DNA from: Saccharopolyspora indica
GTDB lineage: Bacteria; Actinomycetota; Actinomycetes; Mycobacteriales; Pseudonocardiaceae
Reading direction: 5' to 3'
Assembly (NCBI RefSeq): GCF_027853965.1
Contig: NZ_JAQGLB010000001.1
Location: forward strand, 620,001 to 684,000
DNA: 64,000 nucleotides
Each line of letters starts with the position of its first letter. The first letter of the stretch is position 1. A program made the translations under genes and the position numbers. Below, piece by piece: positions 26,722 through 35,038 of the stretch. The notes under the pieces are model-generated. The model saw nothing but the letters and a program-made list of their open reading frames with translations. It was not told the DNA's origin and made no database searches.

Positions 26722-29013
26722 TCAGGAATCGGCCAGCGGCGGCGGCGCGCTGCAGCGCAGCGCCGGAACCGGGCCGAGGTGGCGCTCGATCTCGACGTGC
26801 GCGTGCTGCCCGGCGCAGCCCTGCGACAGCCGGGACGAGGGCACATCGGCGGTCAGCACGTTGGGATTGCCGTGCGCGCAGAGGGTTTCGCCGGGACGTG
26901 CCGGATCGGGCTGCGGGTCGAACCACGCTCCGGTGGGCAGCACGACCACACCGGGCCGGACGTCCTCGCTCACGCGGGCTCCGGCCAGGCAGGCGCCGAG
27001 GTGGTTGAACACCCGGACCACGTCGCCGTCGGAGATCCCCCGCGCGGCGGCGTCCCGCGGGTGGATGCGGATCGCCTCGCGTCCCGCGACCTTGGCGCGC
27101 TGGCTGACCTCGCCCACGTCGCCCTGGCTGTGCAGCCGCGTCGGCGGCTGGTTGGCGATCAGGTGCAGCGGGCCGCCGCGCCGCTGCTGCGGGGGCAACC
27201 ACGCCGGGTGGCCGGGGCAATCGGCGTAGCCGAAGGAGTCGATCGTCGCCGAGAACAGCTCGATCCGGCCGCTGGGCGTGGGCAGCGGGTTCCGCTCCGG
27301 GTCGGAGCGCAGCGCCGCGAGCGGCGCGCGGTGCCGGACATCCGGCATCCGCAGGTCTCCGGCTGCCCAGAACTCGGTGAACGGCGGGATGTCGTGGCCC
27401 TGCGCGATCAGCCCGGTGCGCCACTGCTCGTAGAGGTGCACCAGCCATTCGCGGGGCGAGCGGCCTTCGGTGAACTCCTCGTGGGTGCCCAGCCGCTGCG
27501 CGAGCCCGGCCAGGGTGGCGTAGTCGTCGCGGGCCTCGCCGACCGGTTCGAGCACCTGGTGCATCGCGATCAGGTGACTGTCGCGGTGCCCGGCGCCGAC
27601 GTCCTCGCGCTCCAGCGCCGTGGTCGACGGGAACACCACGTCGGCGTGCCGCGCGGTGGCCGTCCAGTGCGTCTCGTGCACGACGACGGTGTCCGGGCGG
27701 CCGAACGCCCGCCGCAGCCGGTTGAGGTCCTGGTGGTGGTGGAACGGGTTGCCGCCGGCCCAGTGCACCAGCCGGATGTCCGGGTAGGTCAGGCGCTGCC
27801 CGTCGTAGTCGTACTCCCGGCCCGGGTTGAGCAGCAGGTCGGCGATGCGGGCCACCGGGATGAACGCCTGCACCGGGTTGCTGCCCATCGGCAGGGTCGG
27901 CGGCCGCACCGTGGGTGCGTCGTCGCCGACGTCGGCCATCGACCCGTAGCCGTGCCCGAATCCGCCGCCGGGCAACCCGATCTGGCCGAGCATCGCGGCC
28001 AGCGCGAGCCCCGCCCACACCGGTTGCTCGCCGTGCTCGGTGCGCTGCAACGACCACGAGACCGTGATCAGCGTGCGCCCGGCGGCCATCCGCTCGGCCA
28101 GGGCGCGGATGTCCGCGGCGTCGATCCCGCAGATCCCGGCCGCCCACTCGGCGGATTTCGCGATCCCGTCCCGATCACCGCGCAGGTACCCGGCGAACAC
28201 CTCGAAGCCGGTGCAGCAGCGGTCCAGGAAGTCCTGGTCGTGGTGGCCGGCGGTGAGCAGGGTGTGGGCCAGACCGAGCTGGAGGGCGACATCGGTGCCG
28301 GGTGCGATCGGCCACCAGGTCTCGCCGGAGCGCGCTGGGGCGTCGCTGGCGAGCGGGCTGATCGCCACCAGGTCGGTGCCCAGGTCGCGCAGCACGGCGG
28401 ATCCGGTGTGGCGGGTGATCCCGCCGGGGGCGATCGAGAGGTTCTTGCCGGGCAACCCGCCGAAGGCCACCACGAGGTCGGTGTGCTCGCGCAGCGTCGC
28501 CCAGCTGTCGGCGTGCTGCACCAGCGCGTCGACGCCGCCGATCACGTGCTGCAGCAGCACCTGGGAGGTGCCGTAGCTGTAGTTGTTGCGCGAGGCGGTG
28601 TAGCCGCCGATGGTGTTGTGGAACCGGTGCAGCTGGCTCAGCGCGTGGTGGAAGCGCCCGGCGCTGGCCCAGCCGCCGGAGCCGCCGTAGATCGCCTCGT
28701 TGCCGTGCTCCCGCCGGGTGCGCTCCAGCTCCCCGGCGACCAGGTCCAGGGCGGTGTCCCAGCTGACTTCCACGAACTCCTCGTCGCCGCGCGCACCGGT
28801 CGGGCCAGGGCCATCGGTGAGCCAGCCACGGCGGATCGCGGGCCGCCGGACGCGGGTGCGGTGCTGGACGGTGCCGGCGAGGTTGCCCAGCAGCGGCGAC
28901 GGCGCGGGATCGGCGGGGTGCGGCTGGACGTGGAGGGTGCCGTCGGCATCGGTGGTGGCGCGGAAGGCGCCCCAGTGCGAGCTGCTCGGCCGCCAGGTCC
29001 GTTCGATGCTCAT
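26722..29013 (-). CDS. Molybdopterin-dependent S/N-oxide reductase (BisC/TorA/DMSO reductase type)
   Basis: 763 residues. There is no N-terminal Fe-S cysteine motif, as in biotin sulfoxide and TMAO reductases. The likely Mo ligand is Ser146 in RNNYSYGTSQ, the place of Ser147 in DMSO reductase. Further motifs are GGLPGKN, WAGGNPFHHHQD, FPSTTALEREDVG and a C-terminal dihydromolybdopterin-binding domain (LHLIANQPPTRLHSQ). No Tat signal is obvious, suggesting cytosolic methionine- or biotin-sulfoxide reduction. ATG 29013 has GGGAGGG upstream. It may serve the sulfur locus next door. Confidence 0.87.
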   Translation of the reverse strand: MSIERTWRPSSSHWGAFRATTDADGTLHVQPHPADPAPSPLLGNLAGTVQHRTRVRRPAIRRGWLTDGPGPTGARGDEEFVEVSWDTALDLVAGELERTRREHGNEAIYGGSGGWASAGRFHHALSQLHRFHNTIGGYTASRNNYSYGTSQVLLQHVIGGVDALVQHADSWATLREHTDLVVAFGGLPGKNLSIAPGGITRHTGSAVLRDLGTDLVAISPLASDAPARSGETWWPIAPGTDVALQLGLAHTLLTAGHHDQDFLDRCCTGFEVFAGYLRGDRDGIAKSAEWAAGICGIDAADIRALAERMAAGRTLITVSWSLQRTEHGEQPVWAGLALAAMLGQIGLPGGGFGHGYGSMADVGDDAPTVRPPTLPMGSNPVQAFIPVARIADLLLNPGREYDYDGQRLTYPDIRLVHWAGGNPFHHHQDLNRLRRAFGRPDTVVVHETHWTATARHADVVFPSTTALEREDVGAGHRDSHLIAMHQVLEPVGEARDDYATLAGLAQRLGTHEEFTEGRSPREWLVHLYEQWRTGLIAQGHDIPPFTEFWAAGDLRMPDVRHRAPLAALRSDPERNPLPTPSGRIELFSATIDSFGYADCPGHPAWLPPQQRRGGPLHLIANQPPTRLHSQGDVGEVSQRAKVAGREAIRIHPRDAAARGISDGDVVRVFNHLGACLAGARVSEDVRPGVVVLPTGAWFDPQPDPARPGETLCAHGNPNVLTADVPSSRLSQGCAGQHAHVEIERHLGPVPALRCSAPPPLADS

Positions 29014-29372
29014 GAGCCCTCCCGCGTCGGGGTTCCACCGGTCGCTCTCCGTACACGGTAGCCCTTCGCCCGGCCGCCTCCGGCCGGATCGAGACCTAAT
29101 CCACTCGTCGCGTTGGGGGATCGCCGGCTCGTCCCGCGCCGCTCGGGTTCGGTGGAGAGGCGGATCGCGTGATGCGCCGACACCGGTTTTGAAGTCCTTT
29201 GTGGAATGTGTTGGTTCCGGCTTAACCGACCTGAAACATTCTGGCCACAGTGGACTGTACGAGGTGGCTACCAGCATCTGGAAAGGGGTTGAGCGCCTCG
29301 GCCGGATCGGTAGTGTCCGGGTCGGAGAGATTGGTGCACCGGGTGTTTCACCGCAGGCAGTGGAGGAGTCCG
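29014..29372. other. Divergent intergenic region
   Basis: About 360 bp between the molybdoenzyme and sfnB-like genes, with an AT-richer stretch at 29185-29290 that is probably the sfnB promoter. It lacks the GTTGACACC box and leader peptide found at 33.1-34.9 kb. No gene was seen. Confidence 0.4.
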
Positions 29373-30572
29373 ATGGTCCACGTCATCGCCGACGACGCGG
29401 AGGCGCTCGCCGTCGCCGCCCGGCTGGGGGAGCGGTTCGCCGAAGGCGCCTCGCAGCGGGACGCGCAGCGCATCCTGCCGAAGGACGAGCTGGCGGAGCT
29501 GTCCGGGAGCGGGCTGCTCGGCATCACCGTGCCCCGGCGGCACGGCGGGGCTGAGGCGTCGCACCGGACCTTGGGCTCGGTCTTCCGGCTGCTGGCGGCC
29601 GGTGATTCGAGCATCGGCCAGATCCCGCAGAACCACTTCTTCTTCCTCAACGTGCTCCGGCACAACGCCACCGAGCGGCAGCTGGCGTTCTTCCACGCCG
29701 AGGTGCTGGCGGGCAAGCGGTTCGGCAACGCGCTGGCCGAGGCCGGGGCGAAGACGGCGCACGCCTTCGAGACCAGGCTGGTCGAGCAGCCCGGCGGGGA
29801 CTTCCGGATCACCGGGACCAAGAACTACACCACCGGCGCCCTGTTCGCGCACTGGATCCCGGTGTTCGCCATCGACGACGAGAACCAGGTCAACGCGGCG
29901 TTCGTCCCGGCCGGTGCCGACGGGCTGACCGTGCTGGACGATTGGGACGGCATCGGGCAGCGCACCACCGCCAGCGGCACGGTGCTGCTGGACGGCGTCC
30001 GGGTGCCGCCGGAGCGGGTCGTGCCGCACTACCGGACCTTCGGCGGCGCCGAGATCTTCGGCGCCTACGGGCAGTTCCTGCACGCCGCGATCGACGTGGG
30101 CATCGCCGAGGCCGCGCTGCGCGACGGCGGGAGCGGGGTGCGCGAGCTCAGCCGCCCGTGGTGGGAGGCCGGTGTGGAGCGCACCGCGGAGGAGCCGCTG
30201 GTGGTGCAGCGCTTCGGCGAGCTCGCGCTGCGCGTGCGGGCGGCCAAGGCGTTGCTCAACGAAGCGGGTGATGCGCTCGACGCCGCGAGAGCGGCGATCG
30301 ACTCGGGAGCCGACGACGCCGAGGACAAGGCGGCGGAGGCGTCGGTCGCGGTGGCGGCCGTCCGCGCGCAAGCCGACGACGCCGCAGTGTCGGTCTCCAG
30401 CGACATCTTCGCGCTCATCGGCGCCCGGGCCGCCCGGACGGGCCGCAACCTCGACCGGCACTGGCGCAACGCCCGCACCCACACCCTGCACGACCCGCGC
30501 CGGTGGAAGGTCCAGCACCTGGGCGACTACGAGCTCAACGGAACGCACCCGCCCCGCAACGGGATCGTCTGA
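29373..30572 (+). CDS. sfnB: SfnB-like acyl-CoA-dehydrogenase-fold sulfur-acquisition oxidoreductase
   Basis: 399 residues. Acyl-CoA dehydrogenase fold without the usual catalytic Glu region, instead carrying the SfnB pattern GLLGITVPRRHGGAE, GDSSIGQIPQNHFFFL, ITGTKNYTTGALFAHWIPVFA, DDWDGIGQRTTASGT and the C-terminal LDRHWRNARTHTLHDP. SfnB is implicated in dimethyl sulfone or related sulfur use as a flavin-dependent monooxygenase. ATG 29373 follows GGAGGAG. A paralogue follows after 16 nt, presumably in the same operon. Confidence 0.85.
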   Translation: MVHVIADDAEALAVAARLGERFAEGASQRDAQRILPKDELAELSGSGLLGITVPRRHGGAEASHRTLGSVFRLLAAGDSSIGQIPQNHFFFLNVLRHNATERQLAFFHAEVLAGKRFGNALAEAGAKTAHAFETRLVEQPGGDFRITGTKNYTTGALFAHWIPVFAIDDENQVNAAFVPAGADGLTVLDDWDGIGQRTTASGTVLLDGVRVPPERVVPHYRTFGGAEIFGAYGQFLHAAIDVGIAEAALRDGGSGVRELSRPWWEAGVERTAEEPLVVQRFGELALRVRAAKALLNEAGDALDAARAAIDSGADDAEDKAAEASVAVAAVRAQADDAAVSVSSDIFALIGARAARTGRNLDRHWRNARTHTLHDPRRWKVQHLGDYELNGTHPPRNGIV

Positions 30573-30588
30573 GAACGAGGAGGACCAC

Positions 30589-31752
30589 GTGTCGAGGGAG
30601 GATCTGGCGGCGCGGTTCCGCCCGGTGTTCGAGCGGATCGCCGACGGCGCGGCGGACCGCGAGCGGCAGCGCCGCCTGCCGCACGAGGAGGTGGGCTGGC
30701 TGCGGGCCGCCGGCTTCGGTGCCATCCGGGTGCCACGGCGGCTGGGCGGGGCCGGAGCCGGGCTGGACGAGCTGTTCGGCCTGCTGGTGGAGCTGGGCGA
30801 GGCCGACTCCAACCTGCCGCAGGCGCTGCGCCCGCACGTGCTGTTCGTGGAGGAACAGCTGCGGCAGCCGGCGTCGGCCGAGCGCGAGGAGTGGCTCCGG
30901 CTGGTCGCCGCCGGGACGTTGGTCGGCAATGCGATCAGCGAACGCGATCCGCACGAGGTGGGGCGGCTCAACACCCGGTTGTCGGAGAAGGACGGGCGCC
31001 TGGTGCTCAACGGCACCAAGTACTACGCCACGGGCAGCCTGTTCGCGGAATGGCTGACCGTGCGCGCCGAGCGGGCGCCGGGTGAGCTGGTCGTGGCGCG
31101 GGTCCCGGCGCACGCGGACGGGCTGGTCCAGCGCGACGACTGGGACGGCTTCGGGCAGCGGACCACCGCCAGCGGCACGGTCGAGTTCACCGACGTCGAG
31201 GTCGACGCGGCCCACGTCGTGCGGTGGGACCGTGGACCGGGCCTGCACACCGCGTTGGCGCAGCTCGTGCTGCTGGCCTCCCTCGTCGGCGTGGCCCGGG
31301 CGGCGGCGCGCGAGGCCACCGGGTTCGTGCGGGAGCGCCGCCGCTCGTACAGCCACGCCAGCGCGCCGCTGCCCAAGGACGATCCGCTGGTCCAGCAGGT
31401 GGTCGGCAAGATCCACAGCGCCGCGTTCGCCGCGCAGGCAACGCTGGAAGCCGCGGTCGCCTCGGTGCGCCGGGCGCAGGAGGGCGCGCAGGACGACGTC
31501 ATCGCAGCCGAGGACGACGTGGCCAAAGCGCAGGTGGCCATCGCCGACGTGGTCCTGCGCGCCGCGGCGGAGCTGTTCGAGGTGGGCGGCTCGTCGGTGG
31601 TCAGCGAGACCCGGCAGCTCGACCGCCACTGGCGCAACGCCCGCACGCTCACCGTGCACAACCCGCTGATCTACAAGTCCCGGGCAGTGGGCGACCACGC
31701 GATCAACGATGCTCTCCCGGTGTTCGGCTGGACCACCGGAGCACCGGCCTGA
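30589..31752 (+). CDS. Second SfnB-like flavin oxidoreductase
   Basis: 387-residue paralogue of the preceding gene. It shares GFGAIRVPRRLGGAGAG, LNGTKYYATGSLFAEWL, DDWDGFGQRTTASGT and LDRHWRNARTLTVHNP. Two diverged copies in tandem may form a heteromer or act on different sulfur compounds. GTG 30589 has GAGGAGG upstream. It converges with the MHS transporter gene 4 nt away, with no visible terminator. Confidence 0.83.
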   Translation: MSREDLAARFRPVFERIADGAADRERQRRLPHEEVGWLRAAGFGAIRVPRRLGGAGAGLDELFGLLVELGEADSNLPQALRPHVLFVEEQLRQPASAEREEWLRLVAAGTLVGNAISERDPHEVGRLNTRLSEKDGRLVLNGTKYYATGSLFAEWLTVRAERAPGELVVARVPAHADGLVQRDDWDGFGQRTTASGTVEFTDVEVDAAHVVRWDRGPGLHTALAQLVLLASLVGVARAAAREATGFVRERRRSYSHASAPLPKDDPLVQQVVGKIHSAAFAAQATLEAAVASVRRAQEGAQDDVIAAEDDVAKAQVAIADVVLRAAAELFEVGGSSVVSETRQLDRHWRNARTLTVHNPLIYKSRAVGDHAINDALPVFGWTTGAPA

Positions 31753-31756
31753 ACGC

Positions 31757-33085
31757 TCAGGCCTCGCGCCCGAAGTGCAGGTCGCGCGGGCGCAACGCCA
31801 GCGTCGCGCCCGCGCCGATCAGCCCGGCGAGCACGAGGTAACCGCAAGCCCACCACGGCGAGCCGCCGACGGCGAGCAGCATCGTGATCACCATCGGCGT
31901 GAGACCCGAGGCGTAGATGCCGGAGAACTGGTAGACGAACGACATCCCGGTGTAGCGCAGCCGCACCGGCGCGAGCTGCGCGTACAGCGTGCCCTGCGGG
32001 GCGTAGAGCACCGCGTGCACGACGCCCAGCACCAGCACGATCACCACTCCGATCAGCAGCGGATCGCGGGTCTGGAACGCGAGGAACGCGGGCAAGACCG
32101 ATGCCGCGAACAGCACTGCGCCGAAGGCGTACGTGCGGCGAGGAGTCCACTGGTCGGCGAGTCGCCCGAACACCGGGATGAGCACGGCCAGCACGATCGA
32201 GGCGGCCATCACGGCCACGAGCACATCGGTGCGTGGCATGGCGAGCGTCGTGGTCGCGTAGGCCAGGAAGAACACCGCCCAGGTGTTGAAAGCCGCTCCT
32301 TCGGCCCAGCGCGAGAGCAGGCCGAGCAGCGTGTTGCGGCGGGCCGTGCGGTCGCGGAAGAGGTCCAGGAAGGGCGCGCGGGAGGTCTCCCGCGCGGCGC
32401 GCATCTGCTCGAAGGCCGGTGTTTCGGCCACCCGCAGGCGGATCAGCAGGCCGATGAACACCAGCACGATGCTGAGCCCGAACGCGATCCGCCAGCCGTA
32501 GCCGAGGAACTGCTCGTCGTCGAGCACGTTGCCGAGCAGCGCGAACAGCCCGGTGCCCAAGCCCAGCCCCAGCGCGAGGCCGACCTGCGGCCAGGCGCCG
32601 TAGCGGGCCTGCTTTCCCGGCGGCGCGTACTCCACCGCCATGAGCACCGCGCCCGCCCACTCGCCGCCGATCGCCAAGCCCTGCACGACGCGCAGCAGCA
32701 CCAGCAGGACGGGCGCGAGCAGCCCGATGTCGGCGTAGGTGGGCAGCGCGCCCATCAGGGCCGTGGCCACGCCCATCAGCAGCATCGTGGTCACCAGCGT
32801 GCGCTTGCGGCCGATCCGGTCGCCGATGTGTCCGAAAAGGACACCGCCGAGCGGGCGGGCGACGAAGCCGACGAAGAACGTCGCGAAGGCCAGCACGGTG
32901 GAGACCGCCGGGTCGTCGGTGGGGAAGAACAGCTCGTCGAAGACCAGCCCGGCGGCGGTGCTGTAGAGGAAGAAGTCGTACCACTCGACGGTGGTGCCCA
33001 TCAGGCTGGACGCGATCACCGTGCGGACGTCCTTGGCCGGAACCTGCCGGGTGCCGGGCGCCTCGACGTGCGAGGTCGCGGTCAT
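31757..33085 (-). CDS. MHS-family MFS transporter
   Basis: 442 residues of the metabolite:H+ symporter family (ShiA/ProP-like). It begins SSLMGTTVEWYDFFLYS, then FARPLGGVLFGHIGDRIGRKRT, the MFS A-motif, and QGLAIGGEWAGAVLM. It imports an organic acid or zwitterion; since it lies behind a sulfur-type leader peptide, a sulfonate or other organosulfur compound is inferred. ATG 33085 has GGAGG upstream, and its leader peptide ends 52 nt upstream. Confidence 0.87.
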   Translation of the reverse strand: MTATSHVEAPGTRQVPAKDVRTVIASSLMGTTVEWYDFFLYSTAAGLVFDELFFPTDDPAVSTVLAFATFFVGFVARPLGGVLFGHIGDRIGRKRTLVTTMLLMGVATALMGALPTYADIGLLAPVLLVLLRVVQGLAIGGEWAGAVLMAVEYAPPGKQARYGAWPQVGLALGLGLGTGLFALLGNVLDDEQFLGYGWRIAFGLSIVLVFIGLLIRLRVAETPAFEQMRAARETSRAPFLDLFRDRTARRNTLLGLLSRWAEGAAFNTWAVFFLAYATTTLAMPRTDVLVAVMAASIVLAVLIPVFGRLADQWTPRRTYAFGAVLFAASVLPAFLAFQTRDPLLIGVVIVLVLGVVHAVLYAPQGTLYAQLAPVRLRYTGMSFVYQFSGIYASGLTPMVITMLLAVGGSPWWACGYLVLAGLIGAGATLALRPRDLHFGREA

Positions 33086-33137
33086 GGTGCTGCCTCCTGC
33101 GGATGTGGGTGCGTGCCGGATCGGCTGGTGAGTGGTT

Positions 33138-33218
33138 TCAGGAGGCGGAACAGGCCGCGGACGTCACGCGCAGCAGGTCCACGTGGTGGCGGCAGGTCAG
33201 CAGCACCGGTCGGAGCAC
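33138..33218 (-). CDS. Cys-containing leader peptide of the MHS transporter unit
   Basis: 26 residues, read from GTG 33218: (M)LRPVLLTCRHHVDLLRV then TSAACSAS. The core LTCRHHVDLLRV and the Cys near the end match the two other leaders at 33363 and 34847. There is no Shine-Dalgarno; a -10 (TAGCGT) ends 6 nt before the GTG, so translation is probably leaderless. Likely role: ribosome stalling at Cys codons when cysteine is scarce, altering expression downstream. Too short for usual gene finders. Confidence 0.75.
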   Translation of the reverse strand: MLRPVLLTCRHHVDLLRVTSAACSAS

Positions 33219-33255
33219 ACGGCGACGCTATGGAGGCGGCCGAGGCGGTGTCAAC
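33219..33255 (-). promoter_or_regulatory. Leaderless promoter for the MHS leader
   Basis: On the minus strand GTTGACACC (33255-33247) contains a perfect TTGACA -35. After an 18-bp spacer comes TAGCGT (33230-33225), and the GTG codon begins 6 nt later. Geometry matches two other promoters in this locus. Confidence 0.7.
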
Positions 33256-33325
33256 GTCGCGGCAGGCCGGTTCCAGCCGATGAGATCACCGCGGTGGTCC
33301 GCCAGGTGGGATGGCCCGGCCGCCG

Positions 33326-33362
33326 GTTGACACCCGCGGCGCGGCTTTGCTGCGATTGATCC
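33326..33362 (+). promoter_or_regulatory. Leaderless promoter for the ssuD leader
   Basis: GTTGACACC (33326-33334) with -35 TTGACA, an 18-bp spacer, -10 TGCGAT (33351-33356), then 6 nt to the GTG start at 33363. It is divergent from the promoter at 33219-33255, about 70 bp away. Confidence 0.7.
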
Positions 33363-33440
33363 GTGCGAGCCGCGGCGCTGTTCACCAGGCGCCGGCACGT
33401 GGACTTCCACCGCGTGTCGGCGCAGGCCTGTCGTCCTTGA
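33363..33440 (+). CDS. Cys-containing leader peptide upstream of ssuD
   Basis: 25 residues from GTG 33363: (M)RAAALFTRRRHVDFHRV then SAQACRP. The TRRRHVD.xRV core and the Cys two residues before the C-terminal residue are shared with the leaders at 33138 and 34847. There is no ribosome site, and the GTG is at the expected transcript start. The stop lies 103 nt before ssuD. Confidence 0.78.
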   Translation: MRAAALFTRRRHVDFHRVSAQACRP

Positions 33441-33543
33441 CGGCAGTTCCCGCCCGCGCGGCGAGGCCATCTCTTCGTCCACAACGGACTCGACGGGTTC
33501 GCGACCACGTGCTGGGCCGGTCCCGCTTCCCCTGGAGTGACTG

Positions 33544-34716
33544 ATGTCTTTGACCTTCCACTGGTTCCTGCCCACCTACGGCGACAGCCGGTACCTCGTC
33601 GGCGGCGGGCACGGCGTGGCGACCACCAACACCGCCACCGGCTCCCGGCCCGCGACGCTGGCCTACCTCGGCCAGATCGCCCGCAGCGCCGCGCAGCTCG
33701 GGTTCGAGGGCGCGCTGACGCCGACCGGTGCCTGGTGCGAGGACGCCTGGCTGTCCACGGCGATGCTGGCGGAGGTCACCGAGCGGCTGAAGTTCCTGGT
33801 GGCGTTCCGGCCGGGACTGGTGTCGCCGACGCTGGGCGCGCAGATGGCCGCGACGTTCCAGCGCCACTCCGGCCAGCGGCTGCTGCTCAACGTGGTGACC
33901 GGCGGTGAGAGCGCCGAGCAGCGCGCCTACGGCGACTTCCTGGACAAGGACGCCCGCTACGCGCGCTGCGACGAGTTCCTGCACGTGGTGCGGGGATTGT
34001 GGCGAGGCGAGCGGGTCGACTTCGAGGGCGCGCACGTGCACGTCGAAGGCGCCGAGCTCGCCCGGATCCCGGACCCGGTGCCCGCGCTGTACTTCGGCGG
34101 CTCCTCGCCCGCGGCGGGCACCGTCGCGGCCAAGCACGCCGACGTGTACCTGACCTGGGGTGAGCCGCCGCAGAAGGTCGCGGAGAAGGTCGAGTGGATC
34201 CGCGCGCTGGCGGCCGAGCAGGGCCGCACGCCGCGCTTCGGCATCCGGCTGCACGTGATCAGCCGCGACACCAGCGAGCAGGCCTGGGCGGAGGCGCAGC
34301 GGCTGCTCGACGCGCTGGACCCGGCGACCATCTCGCGAGTGCAAGAAGGCCTGGGGCGCAGCGAGTCCGAGGGGCAGCGACGGATGCTGGAGCTGCACGG
34401 CGGATCGACCGCGAACCTGGAGATCTACCCGAACCTGTGGGCGGGCGTCGGCCTGGTGCGCGGTGGGGCCGGGACCGCGCTGGTCGGCAGCCACGCCGAG
34501 GTCGCCGAGCGGATCGAGGAGTACCACGCGCTCGGCATCGACGAGTTCGTGCTCTCCGGGCACCCGCACCTGGAGGAGGCGTACTGGTTCGGCGAAGGCG
34601 TGCTGCCGATCCTGGAGCGCAAGGGCCTGTGGCGGCACCCGGCCGGGGCCGCCGATGCCGCGCCGGCGGGCATCCCGTTCGCGGGCGGCTCGCGGGAGCC
34701 CGCCGCGGCTTCCTGA
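33544..34716 (+). CDS. ssuD: FMNH2-dependent alkanesulfonate monooxygenase SsuD
   Basis: 390-residue luciferase-like (LLM) monooxygenase that releases sulfite from alkanesulfonates. Family features: FHWFLPTYGDSRYL start, PTGAWCEDAW with the SsuD cysteine, ALYFGGSSPAAG, YLTWGEPP, and FGIRLHVISRD containing the active-site Arg/His. The C-terminal HPHLEEAYWFGEGVLP is typical. It needs a flavin reductase (SsuE type), not encoded nearby. ATG 33544 has GGAG upstream. Own promoter, leader peptide and terminator make it a single-gene unit. Confidence 0.92.
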   Translation: MSLTFHWFLPTYGDSRYLVGGGHGVATTNTATGSRPATLAYLGQIARSAAQLGFEGALTPTGAWCEDAWLSTAMLAEVTERLKFLVAFRPGLVSPTLGAQMAATFQRHSGQRLLLNVVTGGESAEQRAYGDFLDKDARYARCDEFLHVVRGLWRGERVDFEGAHVHVEGAELARIPDPVPALYFGGSSPAAGTVAAKHADVYLTWGEPPQKVAEKVEWIRALAAEQGRTPRFGIRLHVISRDTSEQAWAEAQRLLDALDPATISRVQEGLGRSESEGQRRMLELHGGSTANLEIYPNLWAGVGLVRGGAGTALVGSHAEVAERIEEYHALGIDEFVLSGHPHLEEAYWFGEGVLPILERKGLWRHPAGAADAAPAGIPFAGGSREPAAAS

Positions 34717-34732
34717 CCGGCGAGGTGGCAGC

Positions 34733-34773
34733 GGGCCCGCCGGGCGGCACCACGCCGCCCGGCGGGCCCTTTT
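34733..34773 (+). terminator. Intrinsic terminator after ssuD
   Basis: Perfect 16-bp stem (34733-34748 with 34754-34769), loop ACCAC, followed by TTTT. This is the clearest rho-independent terminator in the window, separating ssuD from the sfnG operon. Confidence 0.92.
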
Positions 34774-34810
34774 CATGTCCACAAAGGACTATGTCCGGGT
34801 GCTGAGATCC

Positions 34811-34846
34811 GTTGACACCGCTGATCTTCTTTGGTGGCATTGATGC
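34811..34846 (+). promoter_or_regulatory. Leaderless promoter for the sfnG operon leader
   Basis: GTTGACACC (34811-34819), 17-bp spacer after TTGACA, -10 TGGCAT (34835-34840), 6 nt, then GTG 34847. It is the third member of the set. Confidence 0.72.
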
Positions 34847-34927
34847 GTGTTCCCCGCAGACCGGCTGACCAGGCGCCGCCACGTCGACCTCGCTCGCGTC
34901 GGCGCGCAGTCCTGTCGCGGCTGCTGA
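34847..34927 (+). CDS. Cys-containing leader peptide of the sfnG operon
   Basis: 26 residues from GTG 34847: (M)FPADRLTRRRHVDLARV then GAQSCRGC. Shares the LTRRRHVDLxRV core; it ends in two Cys, the last directly before the stop. No ribosome site; a leaderless start is inferred from promoter spacing. The stop is 111 nt before sfnG. Confidence 0.78.
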   Translation: MFPADRLTRRRHVDLARVGAQSCRGC

Positions 34928-35038
34928 TCTCCTCCGCCGCCTGAACCGGGCGGCCGATCCCCGCTTTTCCCGCGAGCTGCCAGACGCAGCTGGCGCCGGT
35001 GCCGCGCGCCGGTGCCCCGTGCGCGACAGGAGATGAGC

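Noticed and set aside
31740..31760. Terminator between convergent SfnB-like and MHS genes
   Set aside because: Only 4 nt separate the stops and no stable hairpin is visible.
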